Source of the DNA: Chitinophaga pollutisoli
GTDB taxonomy: Bacteria > Bacteroidota > Bacteroidia > Chitinophagales > Chitinophagaceae
Assembly: GCF_038396755.1 (NCBI RefSeq)
Contig: NZ_CP149822.1
Location: 4,680,001 to 4,744,000, forward strand
Length of the DNA: 64,000 nt
Reading direction: 5' to 3'
Numbering within the stretch: position 1 is the first letter of the stretch; each line of letters begins with the position of its first letter. Shown one piece after another: positions 8,306-15,945 of this stretch. Position numbers and translations under genes: made by a program. Below the pieces are notes generated by a model that did no database searches, was not told the origin of the DNA, and was given only the letters and a program-made list of their open reading frames with translations.

Positions 8306-9103
8306 TTGACTTTGAGCATACGGCACCAGGCGGCATTGGCGAAGAAATATATCCGTTATTATTTGACGGCGGGCAACCGGCACGATGTGCATTCGCCATT
8401 CATCTTCACGCTCGTGGAGGAAGTGTTGAACAAAAAGGGATTCCGTCCGGCTTATGAACCGATGGAACTGCTGCGTACACGTTTGCTGCAAAGCAACGAC
8501 GTGGTGCAGGTGACCGACCTCGGTGCGGGATCGCTGATGGGCGCTTCCAATACCCGGCGCGTCAGCGAGATTGCGCGCCATGCGGCCAAGCCCGCCAAAT
8601 TCGGGCAGTTATTTTACCGCCTCGTGCAACATCTCGGTGCAAAGAATGTGCTGGAGCTGGGCACTTCGCTGGGACTTTCCACGGCTTACATGGCTTCCGC
8701 CGGTGCTACCGTGCATACGATAGAAGGCTGCCCCAACATCGCCGCGCTCGCCAGGATGAATTTCTCCTCCCTGGGTTTGGACAACATCCGCCAGCACACG
8801 GGCAACTTCGACACGGAGCTGGCCGGCGTTCTGCAACAGATGCCGAACCCCGACATCGTATATATCGACGGCAACCACCGCGAGGAGCCCACCGTGCGGT
8901 ATTTCGAGGAATGTTTGCCGTTCCTCCGGCCCGACAGCATCGTTATTTTCGACGACGTACACTGGACGGAAGGGATGGAGCGCGCCTGGGACGCCGTCAA
9001 ATCCCATCCATCCGTCACCACAACCATCGACCTGTTTTTTATCGGCATCGCGTTCATCAGCCCTGATTTCAAGGCAAAACAGCATTTTACGATCAAATTC
9101 TGA
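8306..9103 (+). CDS. Class I SAM-dependent methyltransferase
   Basis: A 265-residue soluble protein with a Rossmann-type methyltransferase core. The SAM-binding loop is VLELGTSLGLSTAYMA (about residue 112), followed by the acidic turn HTIEG. An O-methyltransferase-like IDGNHREEPT lies near residue 190, and FDDVHW near 215. The substrate is unknown. There is no good ATG, and the start is probably TTG at 8306 or 8312. The small DUF5071 gene follows 22 bases downstream and may be co-transcribed. Confidence 0.78.
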   Translation: MTLSIRHQAALAKKYIRYYLTAGNRHDVHSPFIFTLVEEVLNKKGFRPAYEPMELLRTRLLQSNDVVQVTDLGAGSLMGASNTRRVSEIARHAAKPAKFGQLFYRLVQHLGAKNVLELGTSLGLSTAYMASAGATVHTIEGCPNIAALARMNFSSLGLDNIRQHTGNFDTELAGVLQQMPNPDIVYIDGNHREEPTVRYFEECLPFLRPDSIVIFDDVHWTEGMERAWDAVKSHPSVTTTIDLFFIGIAFISPDFKAKQHFTIKF

Positions 9104-9124
9104 GGAAACGGCGTAACTTCCGGT

Positions 9125-9514
9125 ATGCACCCTGCTTTCGTACCTGCACACAAAAGCGACGATAAGGCGATCGAGTTGCTCCGCAAAACGGAGTGGACCG
9201 TAGCAAGACCTTATGCCATGGCGCTGATGGAGTGGCTGGAAGATATCAATAGCCCGCATTTCAACCCCATTTACAATTACCTCATGCCGCACGTCCATGA
9301 GCTGAGCGCGGAATTTTGCGCCATTTTCGCCACGGACGAAGACATCTGGAAAACCAACTGCATTTATTTGCTCGAAAAATCCCGCGTTCCCCTCACCGAT
9401 CCGCAAATCGGGGCGATGCTCCTCCGGATGGCGGGCAACCCGACACCCGGAGAGATCTGCCACGACACGGCGCAGGCCGCGCGCGAATTGGCGGAGGAAT
9501 GGCGGCTCCTGTAG
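9125..9514 (+). CDS. DUF5071 domain-containing protein
   Basis: A 129-residue soluble protein resembling DUF5071 along its length: an N-terminal VPAHKSDDKAIELLRK segment, EWLEDINSPHFNPI near residue 40, and DEDIWKTNCIYLL near 77. The family has no proven function; its helical-repeat style resembles small immunity-like proteins, but nothing here shows a toxin partner. Its stop codon abuts the end of the convergent antiporter gene with no gap. Confidence 0.7.
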   Translation: MHPAFVPAHKSDDKAIELLRKTEWTVARPYAMALMEWLEDINSPHFNPIYNYLMPHVHELSAEFCAIFATDEDIWKTNCIYLLEKSRVPLTDPQIGAMLLRMAGNPTPGEICHDTAQAARELAEEWRLL

Positions 9515-10618
9515 TTACGGCACGATGGTCGTAAACAGATAAGTAGCCAAAATTACCAGCAGCACAACGCCTTGCTGGATATTGGTGCGCCCTGCATTGA
9601 AGGAAATACTGATCGTGAATAACGACAGGAGCATGAGCAAGGTACCTTTCGTATCAATTCCCAACGTCACATCAAACCCCGCGATGATAGAAACCAGGGC
9701 CACGGCCGGGATGGTAAGGCCGATAGAAGCGAGAGCGGAGCCCAGCGCGAGGTTGAGGCTCGTTTGCAGGCGGTTTTTCCGCGCGGCGCGGATGGCGGCG
9801 AGGCCTTCAGGCAACAGGATCACGGCGGCGATGATAACGCCTACCAGCGATTTTGGCGCGCCCAGGTCGGTAACAATGCCTTCGATGGTGGGCGACAGCT
9901 TTTTCGATAGCAGGACCACGATAGCCAGCGCCAGCACGAGTGTGAACAGGCTGATGGCCGTGGTAAGCCCCGAGGGCGGCGCGGCGTGGTAGTCGCCTTC
10001 GTTTTCTTCCGGGAGGAAGTAGTCGCGGTGGCGGACCGTTTGTACAGAAACGAATCCCCCGTACAGGACGAGGGAGATGATGGCTACGAAGATGAGCTGG
10101 CTTTCGGAATACACGGGACCGGCGGCGCTGGTGGTGTAATTGGGCAGCACGAGCGTGAGCACGGAAATGGCGGTGAGGGTAACGAGGGCGGCGGATACGC
10201 CTTGTTTGATGTAGATCTGTTCTTTGTGGATATAGCTGCCCCAGAGCAGGCAAATCCCGATAATCCCTGTGTTGATAAGCATGATGGCGGCGAAGACCGT
10301 ATCGCGGGCGAGGGTGGAAGAGCCTTCGCCTTGTTTGGACAGCATCATGGACACGATGAGGGAAACTTCGATGACGGTGATGGCGAGCGCCAGGATGAGG
10401 GTTCCATAGGGCTCGCCGACTTTGTGTGCGACTACTTCGGCATGATGCACGGCGGAGAGCACGACGCTGATGAGCGAAACGCCCAGGAGCGCGGCCATCC
10501 ATCCGCTGATGTTGTCGCCGGCGAATGCGAGGAAAAAGGCGCCGATTACGGGGCTGATGAGCGTCCATAACGGGAGCCTGATGTTCCATTTGCGGGCAAG
10601 AATGTGATTATATGGCAT
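9515..10618 (-). CDS. ChaA-type calcium/sodium:proton antiporter
   Basis: A 367-residue membrane protein with about ten to eleven transmembrane segments and the two alpha-repeats of the CaCA superfamily. The first repeat carries GEPYGTLILALAITVIEV (about residues 68-85), the second ILLPEGLAAIRAARKNRLQT (about 266). These match ChaA-like antiporters that expel Ca2+, Na+ or K+ at alkaline pH. The hydrophilic loop around residues 205-220 (RDYFLPEENEGDYH) separates the halves. It is monocistronic, with a long AT-rich upstream gap. Confidence 0.85.
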   Translation of the reverse strand: MPYNHILARKWNIRLPLWTLISPVIGAFFLAFAGDNISGWMAALLGVSLISVVLSAVHHAEVVAHKVGEPYGTLILALAITVIEVSLIVSMMLSKQGEGSSTLARDTVFAAIMLINTGIIGICLLWGSYIHKEQIYIKQGVSAALVTLTAISVLTLVLPNYTTSAAGPVYSESQLIFVAIISLVLYGGFVSVQTVRHRDYFLPEENEGDYHAAPPSGLTTAISLFTLVLALAIVVLLSKKLSPTIEGIVTDLGAPKSLVGVIIAAVILLPEGLAAIRAARKNRLQTSLNLALGSALASIGLTIPAVALVSIIAGFDVTLGIDTKGTLLMLLSLFTISISFNAGRTNIQQGVVLLVILATYLFTTIVP

Positions 10619-10786
10619 GGCGTAAAATAAGAAAAATCATGCCCCCCACAACATTAAAATTCCATTATAATTTCGGGAAGCACTACTAATATAACTGATA
10701 AATAATACGTTTTGTTCAACGGATGTTTTTAATATGGTGAATTTGGGATATGGGTGCGGCAGGCAAACCGTTTTGCAAAATCTACT

Positions 10787-10913
10787 GACATCCTGCTGAC
10801 ATCCTTCAATGATCCTTCAAGTGGCTCCAATGCTGGCTTAGGTTTGAGGGGGTTTAATTGAAGGATGACTGAAGGATGCTTGGAGGATCATTGAATAACG
10901 GCTGAAGGATGGG
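10787..10913. repeat. 11-bp-period foldback array A
   Basis: This fills the middle of a 427-base gene-free stretch (10619-11045). On the plus strand, units at 10787, 10798, 10809 and 10820 are spaced exactly 11 bp apart and read GACATCCTGCT, GACATCCTTCA, ATGATCCTTCA, AGTGGCTCCAA. After a centre of about 28 bp the inverse unit follows, again at exact 11-bp steps, starting 10859, 10870, 10881, 10892 and 10903 (TGAAGGATGAC, TGAAGGATGCT, TGGAGGATCAT, TGAATAACGGC, TGAAGGATGGG). The two halves are imperfect inverse copies. There are no unique spacers, so it is not CRISPR. Two sister arrays occur in the window. The function is unknown. Confidence 0.8.
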
Positions 10914-11045
10914 AATTTTGTAATATCTGTTATTTGCGACATGTGTAGCAAATCGTTATATTGTCAGGCAGTGGAGAAGTGTACATTCAGTTTTATCAAT
11001 TACGATTAATTCCGGAAGAAAGACGGGACTTTCAACCGTGTAAGG

Positions 11046-11963
11046 GTGTTGGCTGCTATGACGCTTTTTGCCGCATTTGCGGACATCATGGGTTGGGCTG
11101 CCTGGATGAACATATCGATGGAGGCCGACCGGAAATGGCAGGGCCGTTATACGATCGGTGTGCCCACGGAAATCACATCTTCCACATCCCGCTCCGTTAC
11201 CAGCTACAGGCTTCAATTTCATTTTACTGCGAAGGGCAAAGTGTACCGGTTGTCTCAACATACCGACAGAAATGGTAACGGTGTAACGCTGGGCGCCGGG
11301 TGTTACCTTGTGCCGGCACACCGTCTGGCTACGAACTACCGCTTCAATACGCTCAATCAGGTAGTTGCCCAACACACGCCGGATGCGAATAAATCGGAGT
11401 TCTGGTACGACCGGCTGGGCAGGCTGACTACTTCCCAGAACGCCCAGCAGCGGTTGGGAAATAAATACAGTTATACGTTGTTTGACGGGTTGGACCGTAT
11501 CACGGAAGTGGGTAAGCTGACAAGCGCTTCCGCCATGAATAGCGACATCAGCCGCAAGCAGTCCGATCTGTAACTTTGGCTGAACAATGCGGCCGCGTCC
11601 CGTACACAGATCACCAGAACGGTGTACGATGTGAAACATGCACCGTTTGAAGGGCTTGCCTTAAACGCAAGGAACCTCCGTAACCGGGGAGCCTGGTCCC
11701 AGGAGACATTGTTTCTCCACACCCTTTATGCATCCAGAGCATTGCCGTATGGCGTAACACAATATCTGTTCAGGAATGGTGGTGAATCTACAACATCCAT
11801 CTGGCCGGCCGAAGACCAGCGGGTCAAAAACATCAAGATCAGCGTATATTATAATGATGTTTTTTCACAAACAGTCAATTACGATGAAATAGGATACTAT
11901 CCTGCAACATTCCAGCTGAATACTTTAACGCCTAGTTTGAGATTGGAAATATTTCCTTTATAA
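11046..11963 (+). pseudogene. Broken Rhs/YD-repeat protein remnant
   Basis: One reading frame is interrupted by a TAA at 11571-11573. Before it lie typical Rhs-repeat phrases (NYRFNTLNQVVAQHTPDA, FWYDRLGRLTTSQNAQQ, YSYTLFDGLDRITEVGK). After the stop the same frame resumes in Rhs-like sequence (ITRTVYDVKHAPFEGLALN, ARNLRNR). It then changes abruptly into about 80 residues I do not recognise, ending ...LRLEIFPL. An intact Rhs protein would be several times longer, so this is a fragment of a large surface or toxin-delivery protein joined to foreign sequence. It replaces what should lie downstream of the adjacent TPP riboswitch (inference). Confidence 0.75.
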
Positions 11964-11973
11964 GTACACGGCA

Positions 11974-12007
11974 ATAAAAAGGGGATGAACAAATCGCTCA
12001 CCCCCTT
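11974..12007 (-). terminator. Intrinsic terminator downstream of the TPP riboswitch
   Basis: On the minus strand AAGGGGGUG pairs with CAUCCCCUU (nine pairs including one G-U) around an 11-base loop and is followed by UUUAUU. It begins about 15 bases after the riboswitch aptamer. It could be the riboswitch's own expression platform or simply the end of the DUF4142 transcript. Confidence 0.75.
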
Positions 12008-12020
12008 CTCCAATCTCTCC

Positions 12021-12103
12021 ATTTCCCTTCGCCGGCATTATCCGGAGTAGGTATTTTCCTAAAGGTATGTATCTCAGGCTCTGAGGTAGGCCACCCTTAC
12101 GGA
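12021..12103 (-). ncRNA. TPP riboswitch (THI element), orphaned
   Basis: The minus strand shows the conserved blocks of the thiamine pyrophosphate aptamer in order: AAGGGUGGCC, CCUGAGAUACAUACC, and CUCCGGAUAAUGCCGGCG followed by AAGGGAA. CUGAGA and GGAUAAUGCCGGCG are the TPP-contacting loops of the family. Such elements normally precede thiC operons or thiamine-uptake genes. Here a terminator follows, and then only the antisense side of a broken Rhs gene, with no thiamine gene within the window. It starts about 11 bases after the stop of the DUF4142 gene on the same strand, so it now looks like part of that gene's 3' UTR. Confidence 0.88.
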
Positions 12104-12113
12104 AGAGATGGAA

Positions 12114-12707
12114 TTACTTCAACTTGTCCTTTTCTTTCTTCACCATGTCGAGATGAGAACGAAGCTCGGGCAAATGTTTCGCGAAAAACGCCTTGATATC
12201 CGGGTCTTCTGATTTGTCTGCTCCTTTTTCGAATAAGTCGATTGCGTCTTTATGTGCCGATTCGAGCTTGTCTACAAAAGCTTTATCAAAATCTTTACCG
12301 CTCTTTTCCATGATATTGCCGATGTCTTTTGATTGACCGTCGCTGATGGCTGTCGGCAGGATGATGGATTTCTGATTGGCGAGTTCCACCAGTTCCTTAT
12401 TCACTTTTTCATGCGCGGTTTGCATGTGTTTGGCCAGGGTTTTCACGGAGGCGGCGTTGGCTTTGCCTTGCGCGTCGGTGGAAAGCCTTACTTCAAACAG
12501 TCCGTCTTCCGCAGCTTTGACGAGGTTTTTAGCGTCGTCGCGCAGGGAGTCGGAGGGCAGGATGTCGCGGTTGGCGTCGCGGGCCATGTCGTCGGTTACG
12601 CCCGTGTCGGAGGGCAGGGTCGTGTCGCTGTTGTTTTGGGTGCCGGCGTTGTTACAGGCGGCAAATCCCAGTGCCAGGGGTACAATGTATACCATCCATC
12701 TTTTCAT
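12114..12707 (-). CDS. DUF4142 domain-containing lipoprotein
   Basis: A 197-residue lipoprotein with signal sequence and lipobox LGFAAC (Cys about 18), then an Asn/Ser/Thr/Asp-rich linker. From about residue 60 there is a helical DUF4142 bundle, with phrases such as KTLAKHMQTAHEKVNKEL (about 110) and LPELRSHLDMVKKEKDKL at the C-terminus. DUF4142 proteins adopt a ferritin-like four-helix bundle and are common as stress-associated periplasmic proteins in Bacteroidota; no activity is established. The transcript has no terminator before the TPP aptamer, so it may carry that riboswitch at its 3' end. Confidence 0.85.
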   Translation of the reverse strand: MKRWMVYIVPLALGFAACNNAGTQNNSDTTLPSDTGVTDDMARDANRDILPSDSLRDDAKNLVKAAEDGLFEVRLSTDAQGKANAASVKTLAKHMQTAHEKVNKELVELANQKSIILPTAISDGQSKDIGNIMEKSGKDFDKAFVDKLESAHKDAIDLFEKGADKSEDPDIKAFFAKHLPELRSHLDMVKKEKDKLK

Positions 12708-12848
12708 AACTCTACAGGTTTGGGTTCGGATATGGTAGGGAAAAGATTATGCCACCGGTTTTTCTCTTGTTGTTAGCGGGGTTTTGCGGAAAAGTGTGGA
12801 GTTTGCTGCCCGGATTGTCTGATCTGTTCTATGTATTATTAAATTATA

Positions 12849-12856
12849 TATATTTG
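12849..12856 (+). promoter_or_regulatory. -7 promoter box for the unknown 265-residue protein
   Basis: TATATTTG, a TAnnTTTG match in an AT-rich stretch, 24 bases before the ATG at 12880. Confidence 0.4.
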
Positions 12857-12879
12857 AAGGGTAGAATAATGCCTGTCCT

Positions 12880-13677
12880 ATGAACCTCCTGCAATACCTG
12901 GCCTTTTTGCTGGTGCAACTTTATTACAGCGGGCCGGAGAAGACGTTGAAATTCCCGGTAGCGGAGTTTTCGGCGCATGTTAAGACGGCTGAATGGCTCA
13001 TCATGTACGACAGTGCCGCCTGGCGGCTGTCGGAGGAAGTGACGCATGCGGACATGGATCTGCTGCAGCGCACGGGGAGGGAGTGGTTTGTATACCTGGG
13101 GAGCCGCGACAGCCTTTGGTACGGCGCTTACGGCAGGTTCCAGGATTCGGCGTATGACCTGGCGATGCATTACCGGATCAACCGTGAGGATTCCATTGAA
13201 ATAGTTACGGAGGCGAAGCCGGATACGGCGATGTTGCATGCGGTTTCGCGGTGCATCCGGTCGGCATATAAGTTTGCGGGCATGATGCTCGGGCGGTCGT
13301 ATGTACGGATGAACAAGTTTGTGCGGTTGAACAACGACCGGAGTATTTCAATTTATTTATTACCGGCGCTGCAGCCGGCGGAGGTGGCGATGTATGGCGG
13401 GGAGTTTCATTACCGGTTCGATGAAACGGGGCAGCGGCTGCTGGAGCGGAATGAATATTATCGCGGGGGCTTTAAAGGTTTCCGGCTGAATAACGACCGG
13501 GAAGTGAAGCTCGCTTATGAAGATGTGAAATCCCCGACTTTGGGGGCAGTCTATTTTGCCTTACGCTTCCGGAACCGGTTTAAGGAGATAAGGATTGAGA
13601 CGTTGGAGAGTATGAGCCTCCTCCTGTTCAACCAAACGCGCGGATACTACTGGGATCACAGGGAAAAACCGCAATAA
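12880..13677 (+). CDS. Hypothetical protein
   Basis: I do not recognise this 265-residue protein. The first 17 residues are hydrophobic (MNLLQYLAFLLVQLYY) and could be a weak signal peptide or membrane anchor. The rest is mixed alpha/beta with many aromatic and basic residues; late sections (residues about 150-260) alternate strands such as SISIYLLPALQ and AVYFALRFRNRFKEIRIETL. The codon use is plausible, a -7 promoter box precedes it, and no overlapping gene competes, so it is probably real. Proteins of this type in Bacteroidota are usually unnamed secreted proteins (inference). Confidence 0.65.
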   Translation: MNLLQYLAFLLVQLYYSGPEKTLKFPVAEFSAHVKTAEWLIMYDSAAWRLSEEVTHADMDLLQRTGREWFVYLGSRDSLWYGAYGRFQDSAYDLAMHYRINREDSIEIVTEAKPDTAMLHAVSRCIRSAYKFAGMMLGRSYVRMNKFVRLNNDRSISIYLLPALQPAEVAMYGGEFHYRFDETGQRLLERNEYYRGGFKGFRLNNDREVKLAYEDVKSPTLGAVYFALRFRNRFKEIRIETLESMSLLLFNQTRGYYWDHREKPQ

Positions 13678-13769
13678 TTCCTGTAAAACACCGCAGGCGG
13701 TCTGCGTTTACCCGGAACCGTATTTGTTAACGCTTTCGGAAAGGCCCGGTAATTGCTTATCTTGTAAGT

Positions 13770-14549
13770 ATGAAACGGTTTTTATTATCCTTGCTGATGA
13801 TTTGTCCCTTATTGGCCTCCGCGCAGTCAGAAGGTTTCGAAGCCCGCTGGTTCACCCGCAACGGCGAAACCCTGCCATACCGCCTACTCCCGCCCGCAGG
13901 GTACAACGCAGGCACGGCATATCCCCTTATTATATTTATGCACGGCATCGGCGAGCGTGGTAACGATAATGAAAAGCAACTCCTCCACGGCAGCTCTCTT
14001 TTCCTCAACGACTCCCTCCGCCAGCAATACCCCGCATTCGTCATCTTCCCCCAGTGCGCAGACAATTCCACCTGGGCGCCCATGATGGTGCGGCAAGACT
14101 CCTCCGGCGAACGCTCCTTCCAATTCCCTGCGTCATTGCCACCCACCGCACCATCGCGCCTCCTCTACCAGCTGATCGACAGCCTCATGGCCTCCGGCAG
14201 CGTGGACACAAAGCGCCTCTATGTCGGCGGCATGTCCATGGGCGGGATGGGTACATTTGATATGCTTTCCCGCTTCCCCACGCGCTTCGCCGCCGCGTTC
14301 CCCATCTGCGGAGCCGGTAACGAAAAGCTCGCGAAACGATACGCCAAAAACACCGCCGTCTGGATCTTCCACGGCGCGGAAGATAAGGTGGTACCGCCTA
14401 CATCCAGCCGGAAATTCTACGAAAACCTGAAAGACAGGGGCGCCGACGTCAAATACACCGAGTACCCCGGCGTGGGCCACAACAGCTGGGACAACGCCTT
14501 CGCCGAGCCGGAACTCTTCCCCTGGTTGTTCTCGCACCAGCTGCAATAG
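13770..14549 (+). CDS. Secreted alpha/beta hydrolase (esterase / dienelactone hydrolase-like)
   Basis: A 259-residue exported enzyme. A signal peptide (about residues 1-19, ending LLASAQS) precedes an alpha/beta-hydrolase fold. The oxyanion region is LIIFMHGIGERG (about 53-64), the nucleophile elbow is GGMSMGGMG (Ser about 155), the acid is in FHGAEDKVVPP (Asp about 206), and the catalytic His is in PGVGHNSWDNAF (about 237). The layout resembles the PHB-depolymerase/feruloyl-esterase type of periplasmic esterases. The natural ester is unknown. Two hairpins separate it from the convergent heme operon. Confidence 0.82.
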   Translation: MKRFLLSLLMICPLLASAQSEGFEARWFTRNGETLPYRLLPPAGYNAGTAYPLIIFMHGIGERGNDNEKQLLHGSSLFLNDSLRQQYPAFVIFPQCADNSTWAPMMVRQDSSGERSFQFPASLPPTAPSRLLYQLIDSLMASGSVDTKRLYVGGMSMGGMGTFDMLSRFPTRFAAAFPICGAGNEKLAKRYAKNTAVWIFHGAEDKVVPPTSSRKFYENLKDRGADVKYTEYPGVGHNSWDNAFAEPELFPWLFSHQLQ

Positions 14550-14552
14550 AAA

Positions 14553-14572
14553 AAGCTGCCCGAAGGCAGCTT
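14553..14572 (+). terminator. Hairpin after the esterase gene
   Basis: Perfect 8-bp stem AAGCTGCC / GGCAGCTT with the stable tetraloop CGAA, three bases after the stop. There is no T tract, so it is probably a transcript-stabilising hairpin that works with the terminator downstream. Confidence 0.55.
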
Positions 14573-14614
14573 CCACTCTCACAATAGCCGGATTGATCGT
14601 TAACGAGATATATG

Positions 14615-14645
14615 GCCCGGAGCACACCGCTCCGGGCTGTTTTTT
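14615..14645 (+). terminator. Intrinsic terminator between the esterase and hemL
   Basis: Stem GCCCGGAGC / GCTCCGGGC with loop ACACC, followed by TGTTTTTT on the plus strand. The T tract overlaps the stop codon of hemL on the other strand. It terminates plus-strand transcription; the minus direction lacks a T tract. Confidence 0.8.
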
Positions 14646-15933
14646 ATGCTTTGATCGCCTGCATGGACGCTTTGGCGGCTTCCACGGTGAAGTCGATGTC
14701 TTCCTGGCCGAGCGCATGGGAAATAAACCAGCTCTCGAACGCGGATGGCGGCAGGTACACGCCCCTTTCCAGCATCGCGTGGAAAAAACGGCGGAACAAT
14801 TCGTTGTTGGCGCCCGAAGCCGATGTGAAATCCACGATCGGGTATTCCGCGAAGTGAACGCTCATCATCGAACCGATATGGTTCACCTGGTGAACGACGC
14901 CAGCTGCGCCCAGTGCGGAACGTAATCCGGCCACCAGCGCATTGGTTTTCTCTTCCAGCTGGGTGTAGAAATTCGGATGGTCGTTGAGCGCCTTCAGCAA
15001 CGTATACCCCGCGATCATCGCAATGGGATTGCCGCTGAGCGTGCCCGCCTGGTACACTTTACCCGCCGGTGCAATATGCTCCATGATCTCGCGCTTGCCC
15101 GCGAAAGCACCTACCGGCATACCGCCGCCGATGATCTTACCGAAAGTAACGAGGTCGGCCTTGATGTTGAACAGCTCCTGTGCGCCGCCTTTGGCGAGCC
15201 GGAAACCGGTCATCACCTCGTCCATGATGAACACGATGCCGTTTTTATCGCAGATGTCGCGTAAGCCTTCGAGGAAGCCCGGCTGGGGCAGGATGCAGCC
15301 CATGTTGCCCGCAACAGGCTCCACGATGATGGCAGCGATCTGGTCAGGATGCTCCGCTACCAGCTGCTCCACCGCAGGCAGGTTATTATAAGGTACGCTG
15401 AGCGTATCTTCCGCCACGGACGCCGTAACGCCGGGAACGGATTGTATGCCGAGCGTCGCCACGCCGCTGCCCGCGCTTACCAGGAAGGAGTCCGCATGGC
15501 CGTGGTAGTTCCCTTCGAACTTAATGACTTTATTCCTCCCGGTATACCCGCGCGCCAGGCGCAGTGCGCTCATGCAGGCTTCGGTACCGGAGTTCACCAT
15601 TCGCACCATTTCGATGTTGGGCACCATGCTGATGATCAGCTCGGCCACCGTCACTTCCAGCTCGGTAGGCGCGCCGAACGACGTGCTATAAGTCGCATAT
15701 TCCTGGATGGCTTTCACCACGGGCTCATATGCGTGCCCCAGGATCATGGGGCCCCAGGAGTTGATGTAATCCACGTACCGGTTGCCGTCCACGTCGTACA
15801 TATACGCGCCTTTCGCGTGCTGCATGAACACGGGCGTGCCGCCCACGCTGCGGAATGCCCGCACGGGCGAGTTCACGCCGCCGGGAATCACTTTGCCGGC
15901 CTTTTCGAATAATGCTTGGCTCTTTGTAAACAT
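14644..15933 (-). CDS. hemL: Glutamate-1-semialdehyde 2,1-aminomutase
   Basis: A 429-residue PLP enzyme that converts glutamate-1-semialdehyde to 5-aminolevulinate, the second step of the C5 heme pathway. The PLP lysine is Lys266 in VTFGKIIGGGMPVGAF. Other family hallmarks are NSPVRAFRSVGGTP (about 21-34), EGNYHGHADSFL (about 140) and FIMDEVMTGFRL (about 235). The length is normal for the family. It is the last gene of the minus-strand heme operon, starting 12 bases after hemB, and its partner enzyme HemA is at the head of the same operon. Confidence 0.96.
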   Translation of the reverse strand: MFTKSQALFEKAGKVIPGGVNSPVRAFRSVGGTPVFMQHAKGAYMYDVDGNRYVDYINSWGPMILGHAYEPVVKAIQEYATYSTSFGAPTELEVTVAELIISMVPNIEMVRMVNSGTEACMSALRLARGYTGRNKVIKFEGNYHGHADSFLVSAGSGVATLGIQSVPGVTASVAEDTLSVPYNNLPAVEQLVAEHPDQIAAIIVEPVAGNMGCILPQPGFLEGLRDICDKNGIVFIMDEVMTGFRLAKGGAQELFNIKADLVTFGKIIGGGMPVGAFAGKREIMEHIAPAGKVYQAGTLSGNPIAMIAGYTLLKALNDHPNFYTQLEEKTNALVAGLRSALGAAGVVHQVNHIGSMMSVHFAEYPIVDFTSASGANNELFRRFFHAMLERGVYLPPSAFESWFISHALGQEDIDFTVEAAKASMQAIKA

Positions 15934-15945
15934 CTTTGCAGGGTT

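Noticed and set aside
10787..10913. CRISPR array
   Set aside because: The repeating unit is 11 bp with no unique spacers, and no cas genes are in the window.
10956..11639. Minus-strand frame that could be a gene controlled by the TPP riboswitch
   Set aside because: It is antisense to the Rhs remnant, has no similarity to thiamine enzymes or transporters, and lies beyond a terminator.
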